Assembly (NCBI RefSeq): GCF_003943935.1
Contig: NZ_RJOB01000007.1
Location: 62,001-126,000 of the forward strand
DNA length: 64,000 nucleotides
Reading direction: 5' to 3'
Source: Streptococcus mitis
Lineage (GTDB): Bacteria; Bacillota; Bacilli; Lactobacillales; Streptococcaceae
The position numbers and the translations under genes were made by a program. The notes beneath the pieces are model-generated. The model ran no database searches. It had not been told where the DNA came from and was given only the letters and a program-made list of their open reading frames with translations. Positions within the stretch are counted from its first letter, which is position 1, and each line of letters begins with the position of its first letter. Below are positions 30,439 through 39,076 of this stretch, one piece after another.

Positions 30439-31704
30439 TTAATCTTTTATAGCCTTGCTTCCGATATCTGTTCGGTAGAAGAGGCCTTCTGTTTTTTGTT
30501 TGTTGAGTTCGCTGTAGATGGTATCTTGGGCTTCTTTGACGGTATCGGCTGTGGTGACGAGCATATAGACACGGCCACCGTTGGATAGCAGTGCTCTGCT
30601 ATTTTCCACAAACTTAGCCCCTGCATAGTAGGTGATGATATCGCCATCGGTTTTTGATGGCAATTCAACACCTTTTTCATAGTCTAGCGGGTAGCCGTTT
30701 GACGCGACAACCACGCCCAGAGTCACGCCCTTATCCATCCACGTGATGTTTGGCTCCTTGCCATCCAAAATATCTGTAATATTTTGTACAAAGTCAGATG
30801 TTAAACGAGGCAAGATAATCTGTGTTTCAGGATCTCCAAAGCGAGCATTGAACTCGATCACTTTCGGGCCATCAGCTGTCAATATAAGACCAGCATAGAG
30901 AACGCCAAGATAAGGACGGCCTTCTTTGATCATCCCTTCAAGGACTGGCTTGACAATGGTGTCAACCGCTGTGTCAACTACGCTCTGTGGCAAGTGAGGA
31001 ACTGGCGCATAAGCTCCCATACCGCCCGTGTTAGGCCCCTTATCGCCATCGTAAGCACGTTTGTGGTCCTGAGCCGTTGGCATGATGTAGAACTTATCCC
31101 CATTGACAAAGGCAAAGAGTGAAAATTCCTCTCCTTCAAGGAATTCCTCAATAACCACACGCGCACCTGAGTCACCAAATTTATTGTCCAAAAGCATCTC
31201 GTGAGCGGCTTCGACTGCTTGCTCAACCGTCTCCGCAACTACGACACCCTTCCCAAGCGCTAAGCCATCCGCCTTGACTACGATAGGCGCACCCTGCTTT
31301 TCGATATAGACCTTGGCTTCCTCAAAGTCTGAGAATGTGCCATAGGTTGCCGTCGGAACGCCATATTTTACCATGATTTCCTTAGCAAAATCTTTGGACC
31401 ACTCCAGCTCTGCTGCCAATCTTGTCGGACCAAAGGCTTTGAGCCCAGCTTTGTTAAAATCATCCACAATCCCAGCCGCAAGGGCGTCATCTGGCCCTAT
31501 AAAAGTCCAAGCAATATCGTTGGCTTTTGCAAACTCAACCAATTTAGAATGTTCGGAAATAGAGATATTTACCAATTCCAGACCATCCAGAGTCATCCCG
31601 TCATTCCCAGGAGCTACAAATACTTTTTCAACGTCTTTTGACTCAAGCAACTTCTTAGCAATCGCATGTTCACGACCACCCGAACCGACAACTAACAGCT
31701 TCAT
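30439..31704 (-). CDS. purD: Phosphoribosylamine-glycine ligase
   Basis: GAR synthetase of 421 aa, an ATP-grasp enzyme joining glycine to phosphoribosylamine. The N-terminal VVGSGGREHAIAKKLLES, the grasp motif KADGLALGKGVVVAET and the signature EFNARFGDPETQ are present. The start ATG at 31704 is preceded by GAGG. A TATAAT -10 and a PurR-box-like sequence lie upstream (31737-31759), so it can be transcribed separately from purH, from which it is now parted by an inserted gene. Confidence 0.95.
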   Translation of the reverse strand: MKLLVVGSGGREHAIAKKLLESKDVEKVFVAPGNDGMTLDGLELVNISISEHSKLVEFAKANDIAWTFIGPDDALAAGIVDDFNKAGLKAFGPTRLAAELEWSKDFAKEIMVKYGVPTATYGTFSDFEEAKVYIEKQGAPIVVKADGLALGKGVVVAETVEQAVEAAHEMLLDNKFGDSGARVVIEEFLEGEEFSLFAFVNGDKFYIMPTAQDHKRAYDGDKGPNTGGMGAYAPVPHLPQSVVDTAVDTIVKPVLEGMIKEGRPYLGVLYAGLILTADGPKVIEFNARFGDPETQIILPRLTSDFVQNITDILDGKEPNITWMDKGVTLGVVVASNGYPLDYEKGVELPSKTDGDIITYYAGAKFVENSRALLSNGGRVYMLVTTADTVKEAQDTIYSELNKQKTEGLFYRTDIGSKAIKD

Positions 31705-31736
31705 TCCTCAACCTCTTTTGCGAATTATTTACTAAT

Positions 31737-31759
31737 ATTATATCACAAACGTTCGTTTT
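31737..31759 (-). promoter_or_regulatory. purD promoter with PurBox-like site
   Basis: On the minus strand a TATAAT (31737-31742) is directly preceded by AAAACGAACGTTT (31747-31759), which shares the CGAAC core with the PurR box of lactic acid bacteria (AWWWCCGAACWWT). The position next to the -10 is closer than is typical for activation, so the role is uncertain. Confidence 0.5.
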
Positions 31760-31786
31760 AATCTTGTTTCACTCCGCATTTTTACG

Positions 31787-31819
31787 CAAAAAAGGAAAGA
31801 AACTATTTTCTTCCCTTTT
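31787..31819 (-). terminator. Old purH terminator, now beside purD
   Basis: On the minus strand, AAAGGGAAGAAA and TTTCTTTCCTTT form a stem followed by a T-run. It sits right after the stop codon of the duplicated purH tail at 31826, not after the intact purH, which now ends at 34102. It is thus probably the original purH terminator, left behind by the insertion. Confidence 0.75.
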
Positions 31820-31825
31820 GTCTTC

Positions 31826-31880
31826 TTAATGTCTAAAATGTCTCACAGCTGTAAAGACCATAGTCAAGCCGTATTTGTCA
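31826..31880 (-). pseudogene. Duplicated 3' end of purH (remnant)
   Basis: About 53 bases are homologous to the end of purH at 34102-34156, with about 46 matches. Read on the minus strand it encodes ADKYGLTMVFTAVRHFRH and a stop, against [18 protein letters not shown] in the intact gene. It has no start and is cut off at 31880 just before a BOX element. It marks the original end of purH before the AIPR gene was inserted; the divergence suggests that the two tails come from different strains or that the event is old. Confidence 0.85.
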
Positions 31881-31898
31881 GCACAAGTGGACTTTTAA

Positions 31899-32005
31899 TC
31901 CTCTTCGAAAATCAAATTCAAACCTCATCAGCGTCACCTTACCGTACTCAAGTACAGCTTGCGGCTAGCTTTCTAGTTCGCTTTTTGATTTTTATTGAGT
32001 ATAAC
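31899..32005 (+). repeat. BOX element without boxB
   Basis: Plus-strand short BOX (A-C): CTTCGAAAATCAAATTCAAA at the start and TTTGATTTTTATTGAGTATA at the end. Several changes from the other copies show it is diverged. It sits at the edge of the segment inserted between purD and purH. Confidence 0.85.
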
Positions 32006-32013
32006 ATCACACA

Positions 32014-32040
32014 TAAAAAAGGCAACAACTATGGTTGCCT
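32014..32040 (-). terminator. Terminator of the AIPR gene
   Basis: On the minus strand AGGCAACC and GGTTGCCT-type arms (AGGCAAC / GTTGCCT) pair, followed by TTTTTT. It lies 60 bases after the AIPR stop. Confidence 0.85.
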
Positions 32041-32099
32041 CGTGAAAGATTTTGGAAATTAAAAAATTTTTAAGGTATTATTAATAGGTGAAAATACTG

Positions 32100-33911
32100 C
32101 TACCGATAATTAAATTCATAACTTGATAAGTCAGAATCTATAGTAGTCCCCTTATAATAATTTGCAAAATTATTTTCAAAATTAGTGACTCCTTTATCAT
32201 CGACAGTCTTAGTAAAGTAACGATTATTGCTATCCTTGTTCATTTGTTTATTTTCAAATTCTTTCCATTGTTCAAGAACTTTATCTGTTAACTTTGTGAC
32301 AATTTCTTCGGTAATCTCTTTACTATTAATCAATTCTTCTATCTTTTTTGATACTACATATACAACTGCAAATTTACCGTATCTTATCGCGTTACCATAA
32401 TTTTTAGTGGCATACTTATCATCTTTGTCCAAAGGATTCTTCTCAATTCTTGTCAAATACTTATGAATAATAAAAGAATAGAACAATTTATCATAACCCT
32501 TGTTTCCAATTGAAGTGTTTAAAAATTTTTCAAAATTTTCATTTTTAAACAAACGTTCTTCACCAGATCTCCTGGCTTCTGAAACATTTCCATTAACTGC
32601 ATAGGCAACTCGAATAAAAATATCCCTCTCTATAATTTGATCATTTGATAGATACTTTTTAATTATTCCTTGATTAAACTCACCTGTTTTTCTATGATAA
32701 CAATAGCCAAATTTATTAAATAGATAGCGCTGAAGATCAATTTGAATCTCTAAATTTGATCTCCTATCTGCTTCTACAATCTTACTTTGAGTATTTGTTG
32801 CTTGTGATAATTGTTCAATCAAACCTAACTTCCTACTTTCATCCTTCAAATTCTCATCAAAGGTAATAATTTTCACCAAAACTTCTTTATTATTAAAGAT
32901 GTCTTCGTCAAAGTCAGGATCTTCATAAATAACTGATAAAGTATGTGCAGTTTGACCTCCATTTACAATTTGTGGGTTTTTTAGAATAAGTTGCCCTACC
33001 CCTTTTCTTCCTGTTTTGGAAGTAACCTCTGTTTGATCTGATAAAATTGTAATACCATTATTGAATAGTGAAAACATGTTATTATTCTCATTGATAATCT
33101 GATTTTTTATTGCGTTATTAACGGCATTTCTTGATAATCCTAAATAACTTCTTGGATTATATTCTAAAATGGCATTTTTATGTACACTCATCAATTTAGC
33201 AATTTCTATAGTAGGAACGAAAAAGAGTTGAACATTAGTACTTAGCTCCCCATCCTCTACTTCGTATTCCATTGTATAATTCCTAGAAGTTAGATTTAAA
33301 TTAACTGTTATATCAGTAGCCCTATGACAAGTGCCTCTCAAGATAGGAAAGACTAGTTCTTCGTATGCTCTTTTATAATCATAAATTTCATACGGTAAAC
33401 CTAATATCTTATCTAATACTTTTTCGATATCATTATCTACGTTTGCTAATAAAATGATTTTAAAATCATACCTAGCAATCTGATCCAATTGCTGTAGATT
33501 TCTAATTAACCCTAATATCTTACCATTATATTTATTTCCCTTAAAATCTGTCTCCTCTCCATCAGTGATTCTAGAGACTTCCATTTTTACGATTTCATCT
33601 ACACTTATTGGTTTAGTTGAGAAATTTTCTTCTGTATTACGATACTTAGATTGAATAAAATAGATTGTTTTATTTTCTTTATCAATATAATATGCATCTA
33701 TTCCTCCGTCATATGCTCCATCTGTAATACAATTTTCTCTTTCTTCAAAAGACGAAAGATTAAATTTTGCTTTTAAAAGTAGATGAATATATGCTAGCGA
33801 TCTAGCCTGTGGCTTACTAGATTCGCTACACTCTTTATATCTTTTCAGATTTTCTGGAGCTTCTAAACAAATGGAATCTAAAACATGCTCTAACATTTTG
33901 TACTTGTACAT
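32100..33911 (-). CDS. AIPR-family protein with PD-(D/E)XK-like N-terminus (phage defence)
   Basis: A 603-aa protein resembling the AIPR (abortive infection phage resistance) family. The N-terminal part has a Mrr-like nuclease pattern: GGIDAYY with Asp72 and IYFIQSKYR with Gln87 and Lys89. The central part has AIPR-type conserved stretches (MFSLFNNGITILSD, NPQIVNGGQTAHTL, QLSQATNTQSKI). It is more AT-rich than the purine genes around it and is flanked by duplicated purH sequence, so it is acquired. The expected role is nucleolytic phage defence acting by abortive infection. No partner gene, methylase or integrase accompanies it. The family call is fairly sure; the activity is inferred. Confidence 0.8.
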   Translation of the reverse strand: MYKYKMLEHVLDSICLEAPENLKRYKECSESSKPQARSLAYIHLLLKAKFNLSSFEERENCITDGAYDGGIDAYYIDKENKTIYFIQSKYRNTEENFSTKPISVDEIVKMEVSRITDGEETDFKGNKYNGKILGLIRNLQQLDQIARYDFKIILLANVDNDIEKVLDKILGLPYEIYDYKRAYEELVFPILRGTCHRATDITVNLNLTSRNYTMEYEVEDGELSTNVQLFFVPTIEIAKLMSVHKNAILEYNPRSYLGLSRNAVNNAIKNQIINENNNMFSLFNNGITILSDQTEVTSKTGRKGVGQLILKNPQIVNGGQTAHTLSVIYEDPDFDEDIFNNKEVLVKIITFDENLKDESRKLGLIEQLSQATNTQSKIVEADRRSNLEIQIDLQRYLFNKFGYCYHRKTGEFNQGIIKKYLSNDQIIERDIFIRVAYAVNGNVSEARRSGEERLFKNENFEKFLNTSIGNKGYDKLFYSFIIHKYLTRIEKNPLDKDDKYATKNYGNAIRYGKFAVVYVVSKKIEELINSKEITEEIVTKLTDKVLEQWKEFENKQMNKDSNNRYFTKTVDDKGVTNFENNFANYYKGTTIDSDLSSYEFNYR

Positions 33912-34101
33912 AATTAATCCTCCGTATAATGCACATTATAACATTTTAATTAGATAATTTCTTGAAATTAACTATACAATTTTAATAACATTTGAAAAGC
34001 ACTCTACTTTGACTTGAGCGCTTTTACTATATTTATTTAGCATTTTTTATCATTAACACTGATATACAATAAAATTAATTTGATGAAAAACAAATATAAT
34101 T
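33912..34101. other. AT-rich gap between purH and the AIPR gene
   Basis: About 190 bases of very AT-rich sequence with no gene. It must contain the AIPR promoter; weak TATAAT-like stretches occur but none with a convincing -35. There is no clear terminator for the present purH end, so readthrough from purH into the AIPR gene is possible. Confidence 0.5.
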
Positions 34102-35649
34102 TTAATGTCTAAAATGCCTCACGCCTGTGAAGACCATGGCCAAGCCGTATTTATCCGCTGCTTCGATAGATTCTTGGTCACGGACGGAGCCTCCTGGCTG
34201 GATGATGGCCTTAATTCCTGCTTTAGCGATTTCTTCCACATTATCCGCAAATGGGAAGAAGGCATCCGAAGCAAGAACAGCACCGTCCAGACAGTCTTTA
34301 GCTTGGTCGATGGCAATACGGACTGAAGCCACACGGTTGGTTTGACCTGGGCCAACTCCAAGTGTCATGTGGTCGTTGGTTACGATAATTCCGTTTGATT
34401 TGACGTATTTAATAGCTTTCCAAGCGAATTCAAGGGCAGTCGCTTCTGTCTCAGTTGGTTGGCGTTTGGTCACCACTTGCCAGTCAGCTGGACTTTCTTT
34501 GACCACGTCTTGGTTTTGTACGAGAAGCCCACCAACCACACCTGTGTATTCTGCTTCCACTTCGCTAGCCTCTTGAGCGTCAAATGGCAAGGCAAGGATA
34601 CGCAAGTTTTTCTTTTTGTTGGTCAAAATGGCTAGCGCTTCATCCGTATAGCTTGGTGCGATGATGATTTCAAGGAAAACACCGTGCATCTTCTCAGCAG
34701 TCGCAGCATCCACCTCACGGTTGAGAACGACAATACCACCAAAGATAGACACTGGGTCAGACTCATAAGCGTAATCCCAAGCAGTTTCGATGTCATCAGC
34801 TTGACCGATACCGCATGGATTCATGTGTTTGAGAGCCACAACGGTTGGACGGTCTTTGAAATCACGGATGATACGAATGGCAGCGTCCGCATCGCGGATA
34901 TTGTTAAAGGATAATTCCTTACCGTTAAGCTGTTTCGCTGATGCAATTGAGTAATCTGTTGGCAAAGCTTTTTGATAGAAGTCAGCGTCTTGTTGAGGAT
35001 TTTCCCCATAGCGCATAGCCTGCTTAAGGTCATAGGTCAAGGTCAGTTTTTCAGGTTTTACTTCACCCACTTGAGCTGTGAAATACTCTGCAATCAAGGC
35101 ATCATAAGCCGCTGTGTGACGGAAAACCTTGGCTGCCAGACGTTGGCGAGTTTCGTAAGTTGTTTCGCCATTTGCTGCCAATTCGTCCAAAACCACAGCA
35201 TAGTCAGTAGGATCTACCACAACTGTTACGCTAGCATGGTTTTTAGCCGCTGAACGAAGCATGGATGGCCCGCCGATATCGATGTTTTCAACTGCGTCAG
35301 CATAAGTCACGTCTTGTTTGAGGATGGTTTCCTTAAATGGGTAAAGGTTAACTACAACAAGATCGATAAGCTCAATCTGATTGTCCTTAGCCGCTTCTAA
35401 ATGGCTATCTAAGTCGCGACGAGCAAGGAGCCCACCGTGGATATTTGGATGAAGGGTCTTGACACGACCATCCATCATCTCTGGAAAACCAGTCACATCA
35501 TCAATCGCAATGGTGTCCACCCCAGCAGTATCAAGGGCAACCTTGGTTCCACCAGTCGAGATAATCTCCCAACCAAGTTTTTTGAGTTCTTGGGCAAATT
35601 CAACAATACCCGCTTTGTCTGATACGCTGATTAAGGCGCGTTTAGTCAT
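34102..35649 (-). CDS. purH: Bifunctional AICAR transformylase / IMP cyclohydrolase
   Basis: Enzyme of 515 aa for the last two steps to IMP. The N-terminal IMP cyclohydrolase domain starts [18 protein letters not shown], with STGGTKVAL and GGLLARR, and the C-terminal AICAR transformylase domain has [10 protein letters not shown] with catalytic Lys-His. The ATG at 35649 (MTKRALISV) was chosen over an extension from 35670. The final 18 residues are duplicated at 31826-31880, and the native terminator lies with that copy; this end may have been supplied by the inserted segment. Confidence 0.95.
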   Translation of the reverse strand: MTKRALISVSDKAGIVEFAQELKKLGWEIISTGGTKVALDTAGVDTIAIDDVTGFPEMMDGRVKTLHPNIHGGLLARRDLDSHLEAAKDNQIELIDLVVVNLYPFKETILKQDVTYADAVENIDIGGPSMLRSAAKNHASVTVVVDPTDYAVVLDELAANGETTYETRQRLAAKVFRHTAAYDALIAEYFTAQVGEVKPEKLTLTYDLKQAMRYGENPQQDADFYQKALPTDYSIASAKQLNGKELSFNNIRDADAAIRIIRDFKDRPTVVALKHMNPCGIGQADDIETAWDYAYESDPVSIFGGIVVLNREVDAATAEKMHGVFLEIIIAPSYTDEALAILTNKKKNLRILALPFDAQEASEVEAEYTGVVGGLLVQNQDVVKESPADWQVVTKRQPTETEATALEFAWKAIKYVKSNGIIVTNDHMTLGVGPGQTNRVASVRIAIDQAKDCLDGAVLASDAFFPFADNVEEIAKAGIKAIIQPGGSVRDQESIEAADKYGLAMVFTGVRHFRH

Positions 35650-35675
35650 CTTTTTTCCTTTCATTTTCAAACTCT

Positions 35676-35849
35676 CTACCTACGCATTTTTCGATTCATA
35701 AAGTATAGGAAGACGATTACCAATACTCCCAAAATTACTGTCAGTAAAAATCTCCCCCAATAGGGAATCTCTGGGAAGAAAAAATTTACCAGTAAACGTA
35801 GAATGATTGCCAAGGTAATCAAGGCAAGTGTTTCCAACCATTTTTTCAT
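35676..35849 (-). CDS. Small membrane protein in the purine operon
   Basis: A 57-aa protein that begins [15 protein letters not shown] and ends FMNRKMRR, with two predicted membrane segments (about residues 6-25 and 33-51). The ATG follows the purN stop codon directly (TAA then ATG), so it is translationally coupled. Pneumococci carry a longer VanZ-like membrane gene between purN and purH; here only this short gene is found. It could be an unrelated replacement or a much reduced relative. Function unknown. Confidence 0.7.
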   Translation of the reverse strand: MKKWLETLALITLAIILRLLVNFFFPEIPYWGRFLLTVILGVLVIVFLYFMNRKMRR

Positions 35850-36395
35850 TTAATTATCCAACAATTCTCTAATAACTTCCGGATACAACTTGTACTCTGC
35901 CTCATGGATGCGAGCTTCAAAACTGTCAATCGTATCATCAGCCAGCCGTGGCACACGTACTTGTTTGATGATCTTTCCTGTATCCACACCTAAATCCACC
36001 CAGTGAATGGTCACACCAGACTGATCCACCCCAGCATTCCAAGCATCCTCAATCCCATGAGCTCCTGGAAATTCTGGCAGGTAGGCTGGATGAATGTTGA
36101 TAATTCGGCCCTCATAAGCTGACAATAAAGTTGGCCCAACGATTTTCATGTAGCCTGCTAGGCAAACCAAGTCAATCTGGTGTTCTTCCAAGAGTTCGAC
36201 AAGGGCTGCTTCGTAGTCTGCCTTGCTCTTAAACTCCTTGAGTTCAAAAGCATAGGACAGAACGCTGAGCTTGTCTGCACGCTCGAGCACATAGGCATCA
36301 CGATGGTCTGAAAAGACAAACTCTACTGGAAATTCTTCGGCAATCACCTGAAAATTTGAGCCATTACCAGAGGCAAAAACCGCTATTTTTTTCAT
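35850..36395 (-). CDS. purN: Phosphoribosylglycinamide formyltransferase
   Basis: GAR transformylase of 181 aa using 10-formyl-tetrahydrofolate. Visible motifs: [15 protein letters not shown] (phosphate binding), [19 protein letters not shown] with the catalytic Asn-His region, and [17 protein letters not shown]. The start overlaps the purM stop by 4 bases. Length is normal. Confidence 0.95.
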   Translation of the reverse strand: MKKIAVFASGNGSNFQVIAEEFPVEFVFSDHRDAYVLERADKLSVLSYAFELKEFKSKADYEAALVELLEEHQIDLVCLAGYMKIVGPTLLSAYEGRIINIHPAYLPEFPGAHGIEDAWNAGVDQSGVTIHWVDLGVDTGKIIKQVRVPRLADDTIDSFEARIHEAEYKLYPEVIRELLDN

Positions 36396-37411
36396 TTGAT
36401 GATGACACTTTCGTTTTCTTTCTTGACGATACGACCAATTTCATAGACTGGTTCATTCAACAATTCCTTGACACGACTTACATTTTCAGGGCTAACTGCT
36501 AGCATGAGTCCCACACCCATATTGAAGATTTCAAACATTTCCTCATGCTTGATTTCACCGTATTTTTCAAGGGCTTTGAAAATCGGTAAAACTGGTACCT
36601 TGCTTTCCTCAATCTCTGCAGCCAAGTCAGCTGCAAACATACGAGGGACATTTTCGATAAAGCCACCACCAGTGATGTGGGCAATGCCGTTAACCAACCC
36701 TTCCTTGATGAGTGGTAAGACAGCCTTGACATAGATACGAGTCGGCTCAAGAAGAACTTCCTTGAGTTGCTTGCCTTCCAATTCTGGCAAGATTTCCTCA
36801 CCTGTGTAATCCGCAAAGACACGACGGATGAGAGAGTAACCATTGGAATGAATCCCACTTGAAGCAAGTCCGAGAAGAACATCTCCCTCTGCTACTTTTG
36901 AACCGTCAATGATTTGAGATTTTTCAGCCACACCAACCGCAAAACCAGCCAAGTCATAGTCATCTTCGCCGTACATGCCCGGCATTTCAGCTGTTTCCCC
37001 ACCAATGAGGGCAGCACCAGCCTGCACACAGCCTTCTGCAACACCAGCGACTACTTGTTCTAGTTTAGCTGGTTCATTCTTCCCTGTCGCCACATAGTCC
37101 AGGAAATAGAGAGGCTCCGCACCTGCAGCAATGATGTCGTTGACACACATGGCCACACAGTCTTGACCAATGGTATCGTGCTTGTCGTACTTAATTGCCA
37201 GCATGAGCTTGGTTCCGACACCGTCAGTTCCTGAAATCAAGACAGGTTCTTTAACCCCAGTCTTGGAAAGGTCAAACATGCCACCAAAGCCACCCAGAGC
37301 TCCCATAACACCTGCACGCTCCGTACGAGCCACGTGCTTTTTAATCCGTTCAACAACTTCATAACCCGCTTCAACATCCACCCCAGACTGGGCATAAGCA
37401 TTTTTTGTCAT
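36392..37411 (-). CDS. purM: Phosphoribosylformylglycinamidine cyclo-ligase
   Basis: AIR synthetase of 339 aa. [25 protein letters not shown] and [14 protein letters not shown] are the nucleotide and substrate motifs of the PurM/PurL ATP-binding superfamily. The first seven codons and upstream ribosome site are duplicated about 180 bases upstream (37570-37604), giving a 13-codon minicistron in front of purM. Confidence 0.95.
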   Translation of the reverse strand: MTKNAYAQSGVDVEAGYEVVERIKKHVARTERAGVMGALGGFGGMFDLSKTGVKEPVLISGTDGVGTKLMLAIKYDKHDTIGQDCVAMCVNDIIAAGAEPLYFLDYVATGKNEPAKLEQVVAGVAEGCVQAGAALIGGETAEMPGMYGEDDYDLAGFAVGVAEKSQIIDGSKVAEGDVLLGLASSGIHSNGYSLIRRVFADYTGEEILPELEGKQLKEVLLEPTRIYVKAVLPLIKEGLVNGIAHITGGGFIENVPRMFAADLAAEIEESKVPVLPIFKALEKYGEIKHEEMFEIFNMGVGLMLAVSPENVSRVKELLNEPVYEIGRIVKKENESVIIK

Positions 37412-37621
37412 TTATTTATTCCTTTTCTTTTTTTGAGAAAGACTGCGACGTATTTTTAGATAAACAATTATTTTATCTAAAAATACTAGTCAGCTCTCTA
37501 GCTTTGATCCCATAGGAGAAAGCGTCTACTGACAAATGCTTTAGCTTTTAGTCAGTAGTGAGACGTGGAGCATAAGCATTTTTTGTCATTTATTCCTTTT
37601 CTTTAATCGAGAATCTGTCAT
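37412..37621 (-). repeat. Duplicated purM start with two hairpins and a minicistron
   Basis: The purM ribosome site and first seven codons recur at 37570-37604. The upstream copy opens a 13-codon frame, MTKNAYAPRLTTD (37548-37589), then stops. Between the copies are a perfect 14-bp hairpin (37451-37464 with 37472-37485) and an 8-bp stem with a long loop (CTACTGAC at 37526-37533 with GTCAGTAG at 37551-37558). The layout, a short leader frame followed by hairpins ahead of purM, could be regulatory or merely an insertion footprint. Confidence 0.65.
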
Positions 37622-39064
37622 CTATTTATAAAAACTGGTCTTTTCTTCCAAACTTCTACGATAATCTTCTTCATAGTCGTAGAGAGGAGTTGGGTAATCA
37701 CCGTCAAAGTAAGCGACACAGAGACCACCATTTGGTGCATCTGTTTCGATACCAATCGAATCAATCAACCCCTCAACAGAAAGATAAGTCAGACTGTCCG
37801 CACCAATGATTTGGCGAGTTTCTTCAACCGTATGATTAGCCGCAATCAGCTCCTGACGGGTCTGAATATCAATCCCGTAGAAACATGGATAAGCTAGCGC
37901 TGGGCTTCCAATAGCCACGTGAACTTCAGTCGCACCTGCTTCTTTCAAAAGCTGAACGATACGACGAGAAGTTGTTCCTCGTACAATAGAGTCATCAATC
38001 ATAACCACACGCTTACCTTTGACGACACCCGAAACAGCAGAGAGTTTCATCCGCACCCCTTGCTCCCGCAATTCTTGAGTCGGTTGAATAAAGGTACGTT
38101 GGGTGTATTGGTTCTTGATGAGGCCCATTTCATTTGGTAGACCAGATTCTTCTGCAAATCCCATGGCTGCACTGAGGGAAGAATTTGGCACACCGACCAC
38201 AATATCTGCCTCATGCTTAAATTCACGCGCTAATTGAGCCCCCATACGTTTGCGAGCTGTATGGACGTTGACACCATGGATATTAGAGTCAGGACGGGCA
38301 AAATAGATATACTCCATAGAACAAATCGCGAGCTGAGTGTCATCCGTATAGCTATCATACTGGATGCCCTTGTCATCAATGATCACAATCTCACCTGGCT
38401 TCAAATCACGAATCCATTCAGCACCAATGACCTCAAAAGCACAGGTTTCAGAGGAAACCACCACCGCTCCATTGGCCATTTTACCGATTGAAAGAGGACG
38501 AAAACCATTTGGGTCAAGAGCTGCAATCAACTTGTCTTCAAACAGCAAGATATAGGCAAAACCACCTTTTACAAGGCTGAGCGCTTCCTTGATTTTTCCC
38601 ATCAAGTTCGGATTATGACTTCGACGAATGAGGTGAGCCAAGATTTCCGAGTCCGAAGTCGCACTGAAAATCGCTCCTCTATCTTCCAATTCTTTCTTGA
38701 GAGAGGCTGCATTAGTCAGATTTCCATTATGAGCCAAGCCAAACTGCATATCGTGAAAACGGAAGAGGAAGGGCTGGATGTTATCAACAGAAGCTTCACC
38801 AGCAGTCGCATAACGAACATGCCCAATCGCGCTCGTTCCTGTCAATTTATCCAAATTAGCAGGATTTCTGAAGACTTCTGATAAAAGTCCCATGTCACGA
38901 TGACGCTTCAATTGTCCCTGATCATTGGAGAGGATTCCTGCCCCCTCCTGACCACGGTGCTGAAGACTGTGGAGCCCAAAATAGGTCAATTTGGCAGCAT
39001 CTGGATGCCCCCAGATACCGAAAACACCACATTCTTCATTAAGAGATTTTACTTCGTATATCAT
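37622..39064 (-). CDS. purF: Amidophosphoribosyltransferase
   Basis: First committed enzyme of purine synthesis, 480 aa. After a short propeptide the frame has EECGVFGIWG, whose Cys becomes the N-terminal nucleophile of the glutaminase (Ntn) domain. The C-terminal phosphoribosyltransferase domain has the PRPP motif VVMIDDSIVRGTTSRR. It catalyses PRPP plus glutamine to phosphoribosylamine and is normally feedback-inhibited by nucleotides. It follows purL by 12 bases. Confidence 0.95.
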   Translation of the reverse strand: MIYEVKSLNEECGVFGIWGHPDAAKLTYFGLHSLQHRGQEGAGILSNDQGQLKRHRDMGLLSEVFRNPANLDKLTGTSAIGHVRYATAGEASVDNIQPFLFRFHDMQFGLAHNGNLTNAASLKKELEDRGAIFSATSDSEILAHLIRRSHNPNLMGKIKEALSLVKGGFAYILLFEDKLIAALDPNGFRPLSIGKMANGAVVVSSETCAFEVIGAEWIRDLKPGEIVIIDDKGIQYDSYTDDTQLAICSMEYIYFARPDSNIHGVNVHTARKRMGAQLAREFKHEADIVVGVPNSSLSAAMGFAEESGLPNEMGLIKNQYTQRTFIQPTQELREQGVRMKLSAVSGVVKGKRVVMIDDSIVRGTTSRRIVQLLKEAGATEVHVAIGSPALAYPCFYGIDIQTRQELIAANHTVEETRQIIGADSLTYLSVEGLIDSIGIETDAPNGGLCVAYFDGDYPTPLYDYEEDYRRSLEEKTSFYK

Positions 39065-39076
39065 TTTTTATACCTT

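Noticed and set aside
31829..32062. A 77-aa plus-strand frame between purD and the AIPR gene
   Set aside because: It consists of the reverse of the duplicated purH tail and a BOX element; there is no ribosome site.
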